The notes below the pieces were generated by a model. That model was not told the origin of the DNA. It saw nothing but the letters and a program-made list of their open reading frames with translations, and did not search any database. Below, piece after piece: positions 53,061 to 64,000 of a stretch of 64,000 nucleotides of DNA. The DNA is taken from contig NW_020825339.1 in assembly GCF_003286085.1 (NCBI RefSeq), positions 62,001 through 126,000 on the forward strand. Direction: 5' to 3'. The translations under genes and the position numbers were made by a program. Source of the DNA: Drosophila persimilis. Lineage: Eukaryota; Arthropoda; Insecta; Diptera; Drosophilidae. Numbering within the stretch: the stretch's first letter is position 1; the number at the start of each line of letters is the position of its first letter.

Positions 53061-53641
53061 GGTAGCATAGGCGGCTTTGCTTAGAGTAAAACATTAGCGC
53101 CTAGATCTCAGAGACTATAAAAGCTAGAGCAACCAAATTTGGTATCCACACTCCTAATATATCAGACCGAGACGAGTTTGTTTCAAAATTTCGCCACACC
53201 CCCTTCCGCCCCCGCAAAGGATGCAAATCTGGGGATATTCACAAATCTCAAAGACTATTAACGCTAGAGTAACCAAATTTGGAATCCGCACTTCTCTTAG
53301 ATCTCACTATAAAACGTGTATCTCAAAATTTCGCCCCACCCCCCTTCCGCCCACACAAAGGACGAAAATCTGTTGCATCCACAATATTGCAGATTCGAGA
53401 AAACTAAAAACGGGGAATCATAGATAACGACCATATCTATCAGATTGCTGAATCTGGATCAGATCAGATAATTTTTGTAGCCAAAAGGAACAAATCAATT
53501 TGCAGTGGCTACGCAGCGCGTGACATCACGCTCAGACTGATTTTCTGTCTCTCTCGCACGCACTCTTTGTCGTGTCGTTTAATATTAGCGGCGTCTGCCG
53601 GAGGAAAGCCATACTGACTTAGTATCGGGTATAACTGTAGA

Positions 53642-53661
53642 GTTGCGGTGTCCGCAGCAAC
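53642..53661 (+). other. DINE 3' hairpin (array unit 1)
   Basis: GTTGCGG ... CC then a GCA bulge and GCAAC: a 7-bp stem with a small loop about 20 bases before the CTCGTTT end. Helitron/Helentron 3' ends carry such a hairpin. It recurs in all copies that keep their 3' end (for example 14092-14111 and 22957-22976). Confidence 0.75.
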
Positions 53662-54228
53662 TCACAACGTTCCCCCTCGTTTGTATTTACATTTGTGGTG
53701 GTAGTAGCTAGAGGATTGGCTGTATTGTTGGCCGTAGTAGTGTTTGTAGTATACGGTATTTCGGCGTAATTATTCATTTGCAATGTCATTAGCGGTGGAA
53801 ATAGTTTGTCCTTTATTTGATGGTGGGCTGTTGGGAGTTGTTTTGTTGTTGCTGCAGGTTAGCCGGCGCAGGCTTTTGTGTCTTTCGCTGCTGCTGGTGA
53901 TGCCCGCGAGGGGCCCTGTTGATGTTGCTTTCCTGCTGGCCAACAGACAGTTTATTGTTGTTGACGTTCTGCCTGTTAGTCGGCTGGGAGCTGTTGTTGT
54001 TGTGCTGCTGCTGCTGCGGGGTTTGGTGCGGTTTAGGTATGTGGTGTTTTTGTTTCCGCTGTAAGCTGCATTCTGCCGAGTGGAGTTGTTGTTCTTCTGG
54101 TGCTACCAGTTTGTCCGCTTCTGTTTTCCAATAGCAATGTGCGCCCGGTAGGATTTGAGTGTTGCCTTTGCTTGCTTAAACGCCTTGCAGCCCCTAAAGT
54201 TGGCAACATGTCCTTCCCCATGTCCTTT

Positions 54229-55731
54229 TTAGCAAACAAAAGCTCGGCGACAGTAATTATTACTGTGGCCAAAGCATTGGCAGCGGTGGCATTGAACAGG
54301 GTCAATGCGTCTCATTTGTCGTTCAACTGAAATTTCCTGGTTTCCCATAGTAGTCAGTGATAGGATTCTGTCATTGCCATTGTCTAAAGTTGGTTCCAAT
54401 TCAACTTCAAACATGTTTAGCGGCTTGCGACTGCGTCTATGTTTAATTACATTTACATAACGCACTAAAAGACCCATCTCACCAATTAATTTGCGTATCC
54501 AATCGCAAGGAGTAGAGTGATGCAGATTTCTCAAGATGATACGGTAGCCACGTTCCTTGCGCAGCTGGTGTGTATGCATATTTATATTGTCTGCATCCAG
54601 TTTGGCCATGACTCTGTTGTAGGTTTCCATATCGCCGCTGTCCAGTTTGATTTGGTTACCCCTTACCCTGGTAGTGGTAAATTTATTTTGTTCTCCTGGT
54701 GCGTTATTAAGGGATTCTATTAAAGGCTGGATGTTAGAAACGTCATGCAGATAGATGGCTGGTATTTTAAAATCTGTGATGGGCCGTTGAGGTTCCTTCT
54801 GGTCTGCTGCCTTGTATTGTTGCTGCTGGTGCGGCAACTGACCCTGATCCTGCAGTTGGCTCTGCTGAGTTTCCTGCTGTTGCTGTTGTTGCTGCTGACT
54901 CGAGCCTGAGTCACCTGGTATCTGCAACGTCATCCCGAGTGTATGGATCCATTTCCATAGCTTCGCTGGGATGTCTGCTTTTTCCTGCATCGGCTGCTGC
55001 TGCCATCGCAGTTTTCGAAAGGGTTTTGGCCAGTTTGGCCGCAATAGTGGGCCCAATATTCGTTTTAGCCGCCTCCATCACTATAGCAGCAGTGACAGAT
55101 TGGGGACGCTTGGGTCGGGTCAGAGTTAAGGGCAGTACTTTCCTTATTTTACTGCATATGGGGCCTGGTTTTGTGGCCGGAGTTGTACTATGCCGTTCAT
55201 CTCCTACTCGGTAGTTATTGCCTGGCTTTGATATAGGGTTCTTTGCAATAGATTTGGGAGTTGAAGCCACACGCGGCCTGTACGGTGGCGTGGTTGTCAA
55301 AGGATAAAGTCTGGTTTCTACTTTATTATTTTTGTCCATTGTACTCTGGCCAGGGGACTTGTTGTTGTTGCAGTTTATTTGGGTATCATAAGTGGTCCCG
55401 TCGCTGAGGGTAGATATACTGGATACCATTGGAGAGCAGTCCATAGTGGCGTTAGGCGAAGAAAATTCAGAGTTGCAGATGCTAATTGCATCTTTGTTGG
55501 TATTTAGATAAACTTTTTTCCCTTAACCTCATGTTCCACGCTTTCCACCCGCGCATCAATTGCATTTGCATTTGAATTTCCTCCCGCACTTGGCTCAGCA
55601 GCCGGTGTATGCGGGGGAGATGGCTGCGTTTGAGGGGGAAATAAATCATCTGAGATTAATTTATTCTCTTTCTCACACATATCCCGGTTTGATGCCATGT
55701 TGATAGTATTTGTTTTAAGGCGGGGTTTCAT
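54229..55731 (-). pseudogene. gag: J ORF1 (Gag), array unit 1
   Basis: Three open pieces: 55731-55504 (75 codons, MKPRLKTNTINMASNRD, with a PPQTQPSPPHTP linker), 55444-54911 (177 codons, Pro/Thr-rich with SVTAAIVMEAAKTN and an Ala-rich helix) and 55056-54229 (275 codons, poly-Gln, capsid-like domain, CHRCQCFGHSNNYC). The breaks between pieces are frame changes near 55500 and 54920. The first Met at 55731 follows a leader with two related blocks, so it is a reasonable start. The Gag N-terminus is not seen in J1-J5. Confidence 0.78.
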
Positions 55732-55734
55732 TGG

Positions 55735-56095
55735 TATTGGTGTAAAATTACAGGGCGCGAGTAATCTTATAAGTATTAGAGCTATTCAGCGCACACGGAT
55801 TTATATTACATAGACGGTGGATTGGTGTGTAATTTGGCGCGAAAAGTCTTGTAAGTATTAAGCTATTCAGCGCATGCAAATGTATGTTAATGCGTATACG
55901 TTTACATACACGGAACAAACACTCGCAATACTTATACATGCTCGTCGGGTTTTACATAAAAAATTTGACCACGGTAAAATTAGTCAGAAAATAAAAACGC
56001 TCACGTACGAACAGCTTTGAAAAACGTTAACAAATTGTGTGGACAATTAGGGCGAGTTAATTATTAATTGATTTTATCAATTGTGTGTTTTTTAT
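55735..56095 (-). other. J 5' leader with duplicated block, array unit 1
   Basis: Two related blocks of about 100 bp: GTAATCTTATAAGTATTAGAGCTATTCAGCGCA (55762-55790 region) and GTCTTGTAAGTATTAAGCTATTCAGCGCA (55845-55875 region), each next to a GGCGCGA. Duplicated 5' blocks are common in LINE promoters. The outermost part (55950-56095) is AT-rich and ends GTGTTTTTTAT before the DINE. Confidence 0.6.
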
Positions 56096-57220
56096 TATAC
56101 CCGATACTCAAAATGAGAATTGGGGTATATTAGATTTGTGGTAAAAGTGGATGTGTGTAACGTCCAGAAGGAATCGTTTCCGACCCCATAAAGTATATAT
56201 ATTCTTGATCAGCATCAATAGCCGAGTCGATTGAGCCATGTCTGTCTGTCCGTCTGTCCGTCTGTCCGTCCGTCCGTCTGTCCGTCTGTCCGTCCCCTTC
56301 AGCGCCTAATGCTCAAAGACTATAAGAGCTAGAGCAACGATGTTTTGGATCCAGACTTCTGTGATATGTCACTGCTACAAAAATATTTCAAAACTTTGCC
56401 CCGCCCACTTCCGCCCCCACAAAGGGCGAAAATCTGTGGCATCCACAATTTTAAAGATACGAGAAAACAAAAAACGCAGAATCGTAGAGAATGACCATAT
56501 CTTTTAGACTGCAGAATCTGAATTGGATCGTATTACTATTATAGCCAGCATCAAGAAAACAATTTCATTTTTTCTCGCCCTGTCTCTCTCTAACACACAG
56601 GTAGCATAGGCGGCTTTGCTTAGAGTAAAACATTAGCGCCTAGATCTCAGAGACTATAAAAGCTAGAGCAACCAAATTTGGTATCCACACTCCTAATATA
56701 TCAGACCGAGACGAGTTTGTATCAAAATTTCGCCACACCCCCTTCCGCCCCCGCAAAGGATGCAAATCTGGGGATATTCACAAATCTCAAAGACTATTAA
56801 CGCTAGAGTAACCAAATTTGGAATCCGCACTTCTCTTAGATCTCACTATAAAACGTGTATCTCAAAATTTCGCCCCACCCCCTTCCGCCCACACAAAGGA
56901 CGAAAATCTGTTGCATCCACAATATTGCAGATTCGAGAAAACTAAAAACGGGGAATCATAGATAACGACCATATCTATCAGATTGCTGAATCTGGATCAG
57001 ATCAGATAATTTTTGTAGCCAAAAGGAACAAATCAATTTGCAGTGGCTACGCAGCGCGTGACATCACGCTCAGACTGATTTTCTGTCTCTCTCGCACGCA
57101 CTCTTTGTCGTGTCGTTTAATATTAGCGGCGTCTGCCGGAGGAAAGCCATACTGACTTAGTATCGGGTATAACTGTAGAGTTGCGGTGTCCGCAGCAACT
57201 CACAACGTTCCCCCTCGTTT
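56096..57220 (+). mobile_element. DINE E2 (array unit 2)
   Basis: As E1 apart from GAGAATTGGGG near its start, one C fewer in the run at 56878, and TTTGTATC at 56717. Left flank is the J leader, ...TTTTTTAT. Confidence 0.93.
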
Positions 57221-59633
57221 GTATTTACATTTGTGGTGGTAGTAGCTAGAGGATTGGCTGTATTGTTGGCCGTAGTAGTGTTTGTAGTATACGGTATTTC
57301 GGCGTAATTATTCATTTGCAATGTCATTAGCGGTGGAAATAGTTTGTCCTTTATTTGATGGTGGGCTGTTGGGAGTTGTTTTGTTGTTGCTGCAGGTTAG
57401 CCGGCGCAGGCTTTTGTGTCTTTCGCTGCTGCTGGTGATGCCCGCGAGGGGCCCTGTTGATGTTGCTTTCCTGCTGGCCAACAGACAGTTTATTGTTGTT
57501 GACGTTCTGCCTGTTAGTCGGCTGGGAGCTGTTGTTGTTGTGCTGCTGCTGCTGCGGGGTTTGGTGCGGTTTAGGTATGTGGTGTTTTTGTTTCCGCTGT
57601 AAGCTGCATTCTGCCGAGTGGAGTTGTTGTTCTTCTGGTGCTACCAGTTTGTCCGCTTCTGTTTTCCAATAGCAATGTGCGCCCGGTAGGATTTGAGTGT
57701 TGCCTTTGCTTGCTTAAACGCCTTGCAGCCCCTAAAGTTGGCAACATGTCCTTCCCCATGTCCTTTTTAGCAAACAAAAGCTCGGCGACAGTAATTATTA
57801 CTGTGGCCAAAGCATTGGCAGCGGTGGCATTGAACAGGGTCAATGCGTCTCATTTGTCGTTCAACTGAAATTTCCTGGTTTCCCATAGTAGTCAGTGATA
57901 GGATTCTGTCATTGCCATTGTCTAAAGTTGGTTCCAATTCAACTTCAAACATGTTTAGCGGCTTGCGACTGCGTCTATGTTTAATTACATTTACATAACG
58001 CACTAAAAGACCCATCTCACCAATTAATTTGCGTATCCAATCGCAAGGAGTAGAGTGATGCAGATTTCTCAAGATGATACGGTAGCCACGTTCCTTGCGC
58101 AGCTGGTGTGTATGCATATTTATATTGTCTGCATCCAGTTTGGCCATGACTCTGTTGTAGGTTTCCATATCGCCGCTGTCCAGTTTGATTTGGTTACCCC
58201 TTACCCTGGTAGTGGTAAATTTATTTTGTTCTCCTGGTGCGTTATTAAGGGATTCTATTAAAGGCTGGATGTTAGAAACGTCATGCAGATAGATGGCTGG
58301 TATTTTAAAATCTGTGATGGGCCGTTGAGGTTCCTTCTGGTCTGCTGCCTTGTATTGTTGCTGCTGGTGCGGCAACTGACCCTGATCCTGCAGTTGGCTC
58401 TGCTGAGTTTCCTGCTGTTGCTGTTGTTGCTGCTGACTCGAGCCTGAGTCACCTGGTATCTGCAACGTCATCCCGAGTGTATGGATCCATTTCCATAGCT
58501 TCGCTGGGATGTCTGCTTTTTCCTGCATCGGCTGCTGCTGCCATCGCAGTTTTCGAAAGGGTTTTGGCCAGTTTGGCCGCAATAGTGGGCCCAATATTCG
58601 TTTTAGCCGCCTCCATCACTATAGCAGCAGTGACAGATTGGGGACGCTTGGGTCGGGTCAGAGTTAAGGGCAGTACTTTCCTTATTTTACTGCATATGGG
58701 GCCTGGTTTTGTGGCCGGAGTTGTACTATGCCGTTCATCTCCTACTCGGTAGTTATTGCCTGGCTTTGATATAGGGTTCTTTGCAATAGATTTGGGAGTT
58801 GAAGCCACACGCGGCCTGTACGGTGGCGTGGTTGTCAAAGGATAAAGTCTGGTTTCTACTTTATTATTTTTGTCCATTGTACTCTGGCCAGGGGACTTGT
58901 TGTTGTTGCAGTTTATTTGGGTATCATAAGTGGTCCCGTCGCTGAGGGTAGATATACTGGATACCATTGGAGAGCAGTCCATAGTGGCGTTAGGCGAAGA
59001 AAATTCAGAGTTGCAGATGCTAATTGCATCTTTGTTGGTATTTAGATAAACTTTTTTCCCTTAACCTCATGTTCCACGCTTTCCACCCGCGCATCAATTG
59101 CATTTGCATTTGAATTTCCTCCCGCACTTGGCTCAGCAGCCGGTGTATGCGGGGGAGATGGCTGCGTTTGAGGGGGAAATAAATCATCTGAGATTAATTT
59201 ATTCTCTTTCTCACACATATCCCGGTTTGATGCCATGTTGATAGTATTTGTTTTAAGGCGGGGTTTCATTGGTATTGGTGTAAAATTACAGGGCGCGAGT
59301 AATCTTATAAGTATTAGAGCTATTCAGCGCACACGGATTTATATTACATAGACGGTGGATTGGTGTGTAATTTGGCGCGAAAAGTCTTGTAAGTATTAAG
59401 CTATTCAGCGCATGCAAATGTATGTTAATGCGTATACGTTTACATACACGGAACAAACACTCGCAATACTTATACATGCTCGTCGGGTTTTACATAAAAA
59501 ATTTGACCACGGTAAAATTAGTCAGAAAATAAAAACGCTCACGTACGAACAGCTTTGAAAAACGTTAACAAATTGTGTGGACAATTAGGGCGAGTTAATT
59601 ATTAATTGATTTTATCAATTGTGTGTTTTTTAT
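57221..59633 (-). mobile_element. J 5' fragment, array unit 2
   Basis: Essentially identical to 53683-56095. Gag pieces at 59269-59042, 58982-58449 and 58594-57767 carry the same breaks. Confidence 0.9.
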
Positions 59634-60758
59634 TATACCCGATACTCAAAATGAGTATTGGGGTATATTAGATTTGTGGTAAAAGTGGATGTGTGTAACG
59701 TCCAGAAGGAATCGTTTCCGACCCCATAAAGTATATATATTCTTGATCAGCATCAATAGCCGAGTCGATTGAGCCATGTCTGTCTGTCCGTCTGTCCGTC
59801 TGTCCGTCCGTCCGTCTGTCCGTCTGTCCGTCCCCTTCAGCGCCTAATGCTCAAAGACTATAAGAGCTAGAGCAACGATGTTTTGGATCCAGACTTCTGT
59901 GATATGTCACTGCTACAAAAATATTTCAAAACTTTGCCCCGCCCACTTCCGCCCCCACAAAGGGCGAAAATCTGTGGCATCCACAATTTTAAAGATACGA
60001 GAAAACAAAAAACGCAGAATCGTAGAGAATGACCATATCTTTTAGACTGCAGAATCTGAATTGGATCGTATTACTATTATAGCCAGCATCAAGAAAACAA
60101 TTTCATTTTTTCTCGCCCTGTCTCTCTCTAACACACAGGTAGCATAGGCGGCTTTGCTTAGAGTAAAACATTAGCGCCTAGATCTCAGAGACTATAAAAG
60201 CTAGAGCAACCAAATTTGGTATCCACACTCCTAATATATCAGACCGAGACGAGTTTGTTTCAAAATTTCGCCACACCCCCTTCCGCCCCCGCAAAGGATG
60301 CAAATCTGGGGATATTCACAAATCTCAAAGACTATTAACGCTAGAGTAACCAAATTTGGAATCCGCACTTCTCTTAGATCTCACTATAAAACGTGTATCT
60401 CAAAATTTCGCCCCACCCCCTTCCGCCCACACAAAGGACGAAAATCTGTTGCATCCACAATATTGCAGATTCGAGAAAACTAAAAACGGGGAATCATAGA
60501 TAACGACCATATCTATCAGATTGCTGAATCTGGATCAGATCAGATAATTTTTGTAGCCAAAAGGAACAAATCAATTTGCAGTGGCTACGCAGCGCGTGAC
60601 ATCACGCTCAGACTGATTTTCTGTCTCTCTCGCACGCACTCTTTGTCGTGTCGTTTAATATTAGCGGCGTCTGCCGGAGGAAAGCCATACTGACTTAGTA
60701 TCGGGTATAACTGTAGAGTTGCGGTGTCCGCAGCAACTCACAACGTTCCCCCTCGTTT
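59634..60758 (+). mobile_element. DINE E3 (array unit 3)
   Basis: As E1, with GAGTATTGGGG near its start. Confidence 0.93.
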
Positions 60759-63138
60759 GTATTTACATTTGTGGTGGTAGTAGCTAGAGGATTGGCTGTA
60801 TTGTTGGCCGTAGTAGTGTTTGTAGTATACGGTATTTCGGCGTAATTATTCATTTGCAATGTCATTAGCGGTGGAAATAGTTTGTCCTTTATTTGATGGT
60901 GGGCTGTTGGGAGTTGTTTTGTTGTTGCTGCAGGTTAGCCGGCGCAGGCTTTTGTGTCTTTCGCTGCTGCTGGTGATGCCCGCGAGGGGCCCTGTTGATG
61001 TTGCTTTCCTGCTGGCCAACAGACAGTTTATTGTTGTTGACGTTCTGCCTGTTAATCGGCTGGGAGCTGTTGTTGTTGTGCTGCTGCTGCTGCGGGGTTT
61101 GGTGCGGTTTAGGTATGTGGTGTTTTTGTTTCCGCTGTAAGCTGCATTCTGCCGAGTGGAGTTGTTGTTCTTCTGGTGCTACCAGTTTGTCCGCTTCTGT
61201 TTTCCAATAGCAATGTGCGCCCGGTAGGATTTGAGTGTTGCCTTTGCTTGCTTAAACGCCTTGCAGCCCCTAAAGTTGGCAACATGTCCTTCCCCATGTC
61301 CTTTTTAGCAAACAAAAGCTCGGCGACAGTAATTATTACTGTGGCCAAAGCATTGGCAGCGGTGGCATTGAACAGGGTCAATGCGTCTCATTTGTCGTTC
61401 AACTGAAATTTCCTGGTTTCCCATAGTAGTCAGTGATAGGATTCTGTCATTGCCATTGTCTAAAGTTGGTTCCAATTCAACTTCAAACATGTTTAGCGGC
61501 TTGCGACTGCGTCTATGTTTAATTACATTTACATAACGCACTAAAAGACCCATCTCACCAATTAATTTGCGTATCCAATCGCAAGGAGTAGAGTGATGCA
61601 GATTTCTCAAGATGATACGGTAGCCACGTTCCTTGCCATCCAGTTTGGCCATGACTCTGTTGTAGGTTTCCATATCGCCGCTGTCCAGTTTGATTTGGTT
61701 ACCCCTTACCCTGGTAGTGGTAAATTTATTTTGTTCTCCTGGTGCGTTATTAAGGGATTCTATTAAAGGCTGGATGTTAGAAACGTCATGCAGATAGATG
61801 GCTGGTATTTTAAAATCTGTGATGGGCCGTTGAGGTTCCTTCTGGTCTGCTGCCTTGTATTGTTGCTGCTGGTGCGGCAACTGACCCTGATCCTGCAGTT
61901 GGCTCTGCTGAGTTTCCTGCTGTTGCTGTTGTTGCTGCTGACTCGAGCCTGAGTCACCTGGTATCTGCAACGTCATCCCGAGTGTATGGATCCATTTCCA
62001 TAGCTTCGCTGGGATGTCTGCTTTTTCCTGCATCGGCTGCTGCTGCCATCGCAGTTTTCGAAAGGGTTTTGGCCAGTTTGGCCGCAATAGTGGGCCCAAT
62101 ATTCGTTTTAGCCGCCTCCATCACTATAGCAGCAGTGACAGATTGGGGACGCTTGGGTCGGGTCAGAGTTAAGGGCAGTACTTTCCTTATTTTACTGCAT
62201 ATGGGGCCTGGTTTTGTGGCCGGAGTTGTACTATGCCGTTCATCTCCTACTCGGTAGTTATTGCCTGGCTTTGATATAGGGTTCTTTGCAATAGATTTGG
62301 GAGTTGAAGCCACACGCGGCCTGTACGGTGGCGTGGTTGTCAAAGGATAAAGTCTGGTTTCTACTTTATTATTTTTGTCCATTGTACTCTGGCCAGGGGA
62401 CTTGTTGTTGTTGCAGTTTATTTGGGTATCATAAGTGGTCCCGTCGCTGAGGGTAGATATACTGGATACCATTGGAGAGCAGTCCATAGTGGCGTTAGGC
62501 GAAGAAAATTCAGAGTTGCAGATGCTAATTGCATCTTTGTTGGTATTTAGATAAACTTTTTTCCCTTAACCTCATGTTCCACGCTTTCCACCCGCGCATC
62601 AATTGCATTTGCATTTGAATTTCCTCCCGCACTTGGCTCAGCAGCCGGTGTATGCGGGGGAGATGGCTGCGTTTGAGGGGGAAATAAATCATCTGAGATT
62701 AATTTATTCTCTTTCTCACACATATCCCGGTTTGATGCCATGTTGATAGTATTTGTTTTAAGGCGGGGTTTCATTGGTATTGGTGTAAAATTACAGGGCG
62801 CGAGTAATCTTATAAGTATTAGAGCTATTCAGCGCACACGGATTTATATTACATAGACGGTGGATTGGTGTGTAATTTGGCGCGAAAAGTCTTGTAAGTA
62901 TTAAGCTATTCAGCGCATGCAAATGTATGTTAATGCGTATACGTTTACATACACGGAACAAACACTCGCAATACTTATACATGCTCGTCGGGTTTTACAT
63001 AAAAAATTTGACCACGGTAAAATTAGTCAGAAAATAAAAACGCTCACGTACGAACAGCTTTGAAAAACGTTAACAAATTGTGTGGACAATTAGGGCGAGT
63101 TAATTATTAATTGATTTTATCAATTGTGTGTTTTTTAT
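60759..63138 (-). mobile_element. J 5' fragment, array unit 3 (33-bp deletion)
   Basis: As unit 2 but lacking 33 bp near 61637, which removes 11 codons of the capsid region in frame (LDADNINMH... is lost), and with GTTAATC at 61051. Gag pieces at 62774-62547, 62487-61954 and 62099-61305. Confidence 0.9.
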
Positions 63139-64000
63139 TATACCCGATACTCAAAATGAGAATTGGGGTATATTAGATTTGTGGTAAAAGTGGATGTGTG
63201 TAACGTCCAGAAGGAATCGTTTCCGACCCCATAAAGTATATATATTCTTGATCAGCATCAATAGCCGAGTCGATTGAGCCATGTCTGTCTGTCCGTCTGT
63301 CCGTCTGTCCGTCCGTCCGTCTGTCCGTCTGTCCGTCCCCTTCAGCGCCTAATGCTCAAAGACTATAAGAGCTAGAGCAACGATGTTTTGGATCCAGACT
63401 TCTGTGATATGTCACTGCTACAAAAATATTTCAAAACTTTGCCCCGCCCACTTCCGCCCCCACAAAGGGCGAAAATCTGTGGCATCCACAATTTTAAAGA
63501 TACGAGAAAACAAAAAACGCAGAATCGTAGAGAATGACCATATCTTTTAGACTGCAGAATCTGAATTGGATCGTATTACTATTATAGCCAGCATCAAGAA
63601 AACAATTTCATTTTTTCTCGCCCTGTCTCTCTCTAACACACAGGTAGCATAGGCGGCTTTGCTTAGAGTAAAACATTAGCGCCTAGATCTCAGAGACTAT
63701 AAAAGCTAGAGCAACCAAATTTGGTATCCACACTCCTAATATATCAGACCGAGACGAGTTTGTTTCAAAATTTCGCCACACCCCCTTCCGCCCCCGCAAA
63801 GGATGCAAATCTGGGGATATTCACAAATCTCAAAGACTATTAACGCTAGAGTAACCAAATTTGGAATCCGCACTTCTCTTAGATCTCACTATAAAACGTG
63901 TATCTCAAAATTTCGCCCCACCCCCTTCCGCCCACACAAAGGACGAAAATCTGTTGCATCCACAATATTGCAGATTCGAGAAAACTAAAAACGGGGAATC
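63139..64000 (+). mobile_element. DINE E4 (array unit 4, runs off the window)
   Basis: Starts with the GAGAATTGGGG variant seen in unit 2. The first 862 bases are present. Confidence 0.92.

Larger units (their letters stand above)
52557..53682 (+). mobile_element. DINE E1 (array unit 1)
   Basis: Full-length DINE, TATACCCGATACTC to CCCTCGTTT, with microsatellite at 52701-52755, three internal modules, subterminal inverted block AGTATCGGGTATA at 53621-53633 and 3' hairpin at 53642-53661. Left flank is Osv-B CCTTTT; right flank is J on the - strand. Confidence 0.93.
53683..56095 (-). mobile_element. J 5' fragment, array unit 1 (5' UTR, Gag, start of ORF2)
   Basis: Read on the - strand: upstream AT-rich sequence and 5' leader (56095-55735), Gag N-terminus, Gly/Gln-rich and capsid region, zinc knuckle, Gln/Asn-rich tail, and the ORF2 leader up to 53683. 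Two internal deletions relative to J4: about 300 bp near 53821 and about 80 bp near 54227. This is the only place in the window that shows the J 5' end. Carries the TAA after the first knuckle, like J4. Confidence 0.88.
52557..64000. repeat. Tandem array of a DINE + J 5'-fragment unit (period about 3.54 kb)
   Basis: Units begin at 52557, 56096, 59634 and 63139 (lengths 3539, 3538 and 3505; the third has a 33-bp deletion near 61637). Each has a full DINE (+) then 2.4 kb of J (-). Unit-to-unit differences are a handful of single bases (for example GAGTATT against GAGAATT just inside the DINE, TTTGTATC at 56717, GTTAATC at 61051). The array continues past the window. Confidence 0.95.

Noticed and set aside
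52557..64000. A dimer-type higher-order repeat in the array (GAGTATT in units 1 and 3, GAGAATT in units 2 and 4)
   Set aside because: Other variants (TTTGTATC in unit 2 only, the 33-bp deletion in unit 3 only) do not follow the alternation, and four units are too few.
1..64000. Host protein-coding genes, tRNA or rRNA genes
   Set aside because: Every open frame of useful length has retroelement motifs or lies opposite one; no cloverleaf or rRNA core sequence was noticed apart from tRNA-complementary primer sites.

Overview
The window looks like a block of Drosophila pericentromeric or otherwise repeat-rich heterochromatin. I see no host gene, tRNA, rRNA or CRISPR array; almost every base can be assigned to a transposable element, usually a broken one. 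The DINE-1/INE-1 type Helentron remnants (start TATACCCGATACTC, a CTGTCCGT microsatellite, 3' hairpin) and the LOA, CR1, Jockey, mdg1/412 and Osvaldo-type retroelements are all insect families. The DINE subtype and the LOA elements suggest the obscura group (D. pseudoobscura/miranda relatives), but that species call is inference.

Layout. 1-14306: a CR1/Jockey-like retroposon on the + strand, split by (a) an old LOA-clade element on the - strand (486-5475), which carries a hAT-type MITE (2022-3255) that itself carries DINE A (2371-2997), and (b) DINE B (- strand), into which a nearly intact 5.3-kb LOA-clade element (6391-11676) has inserted with an 11-bp target duplication. DINE C sits near the CR1 3' end. 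14307-31011: a Jockey-clade family (here J) with truncated head-to-tail copies J1 and J2. J2 is interrupted by a - strand Osvaldo-like LTR element (Osv-A, 17936-31011). An mdg1/412-like LTR element (18163-24444, 4-bp TSD, tRNA-Arg primer site) is inserted in one Osv-A LTR, and it contains DINE D. This is a four-level nest. 31012-44936: the rest of the J2 copy (called J3 here), a further copy J4, and a minisatellite-rich segment, all present twice as a 7.1-kb tandem segmental duplication (copy 1 30757-37896, copy 2 37897-44936). 44937-52556: a + strand Osvaldo-like element (Osv-B) with protein-level minisatellites and an RT-to-integrase deletion, a J 3' fragment (J5), and a second piece of the same deleted Osv-B. 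52557-64000: a tandem array, period about 3.54 kb, in which every unit is one full DINE (+) followed by about 2.4 kb of the 5' part of J (-). Three units are complete and a fourth runs off the end.

How the parts act together: J, LOA and CR1 are copy-and-paste retroposons, Osv-A, Osv-B and mdg1 are LTR retrotransposons, hAT is cut-and-paste, and DINEs are non-autonomous rolling-circle elements. None of the protein genes is fully intact. The LOA ORF2 (one frameshift) and the mdg1 RNase H-integrase ORF come closest. The most interesting signal is the DINE+J array. Every unit begins exactly at the DINE 5' terminus, and the first unit is joined to a T-run in Osv-B, as expected if a rolling-circle concatemer that read through the DINE 3' end had inserted there.
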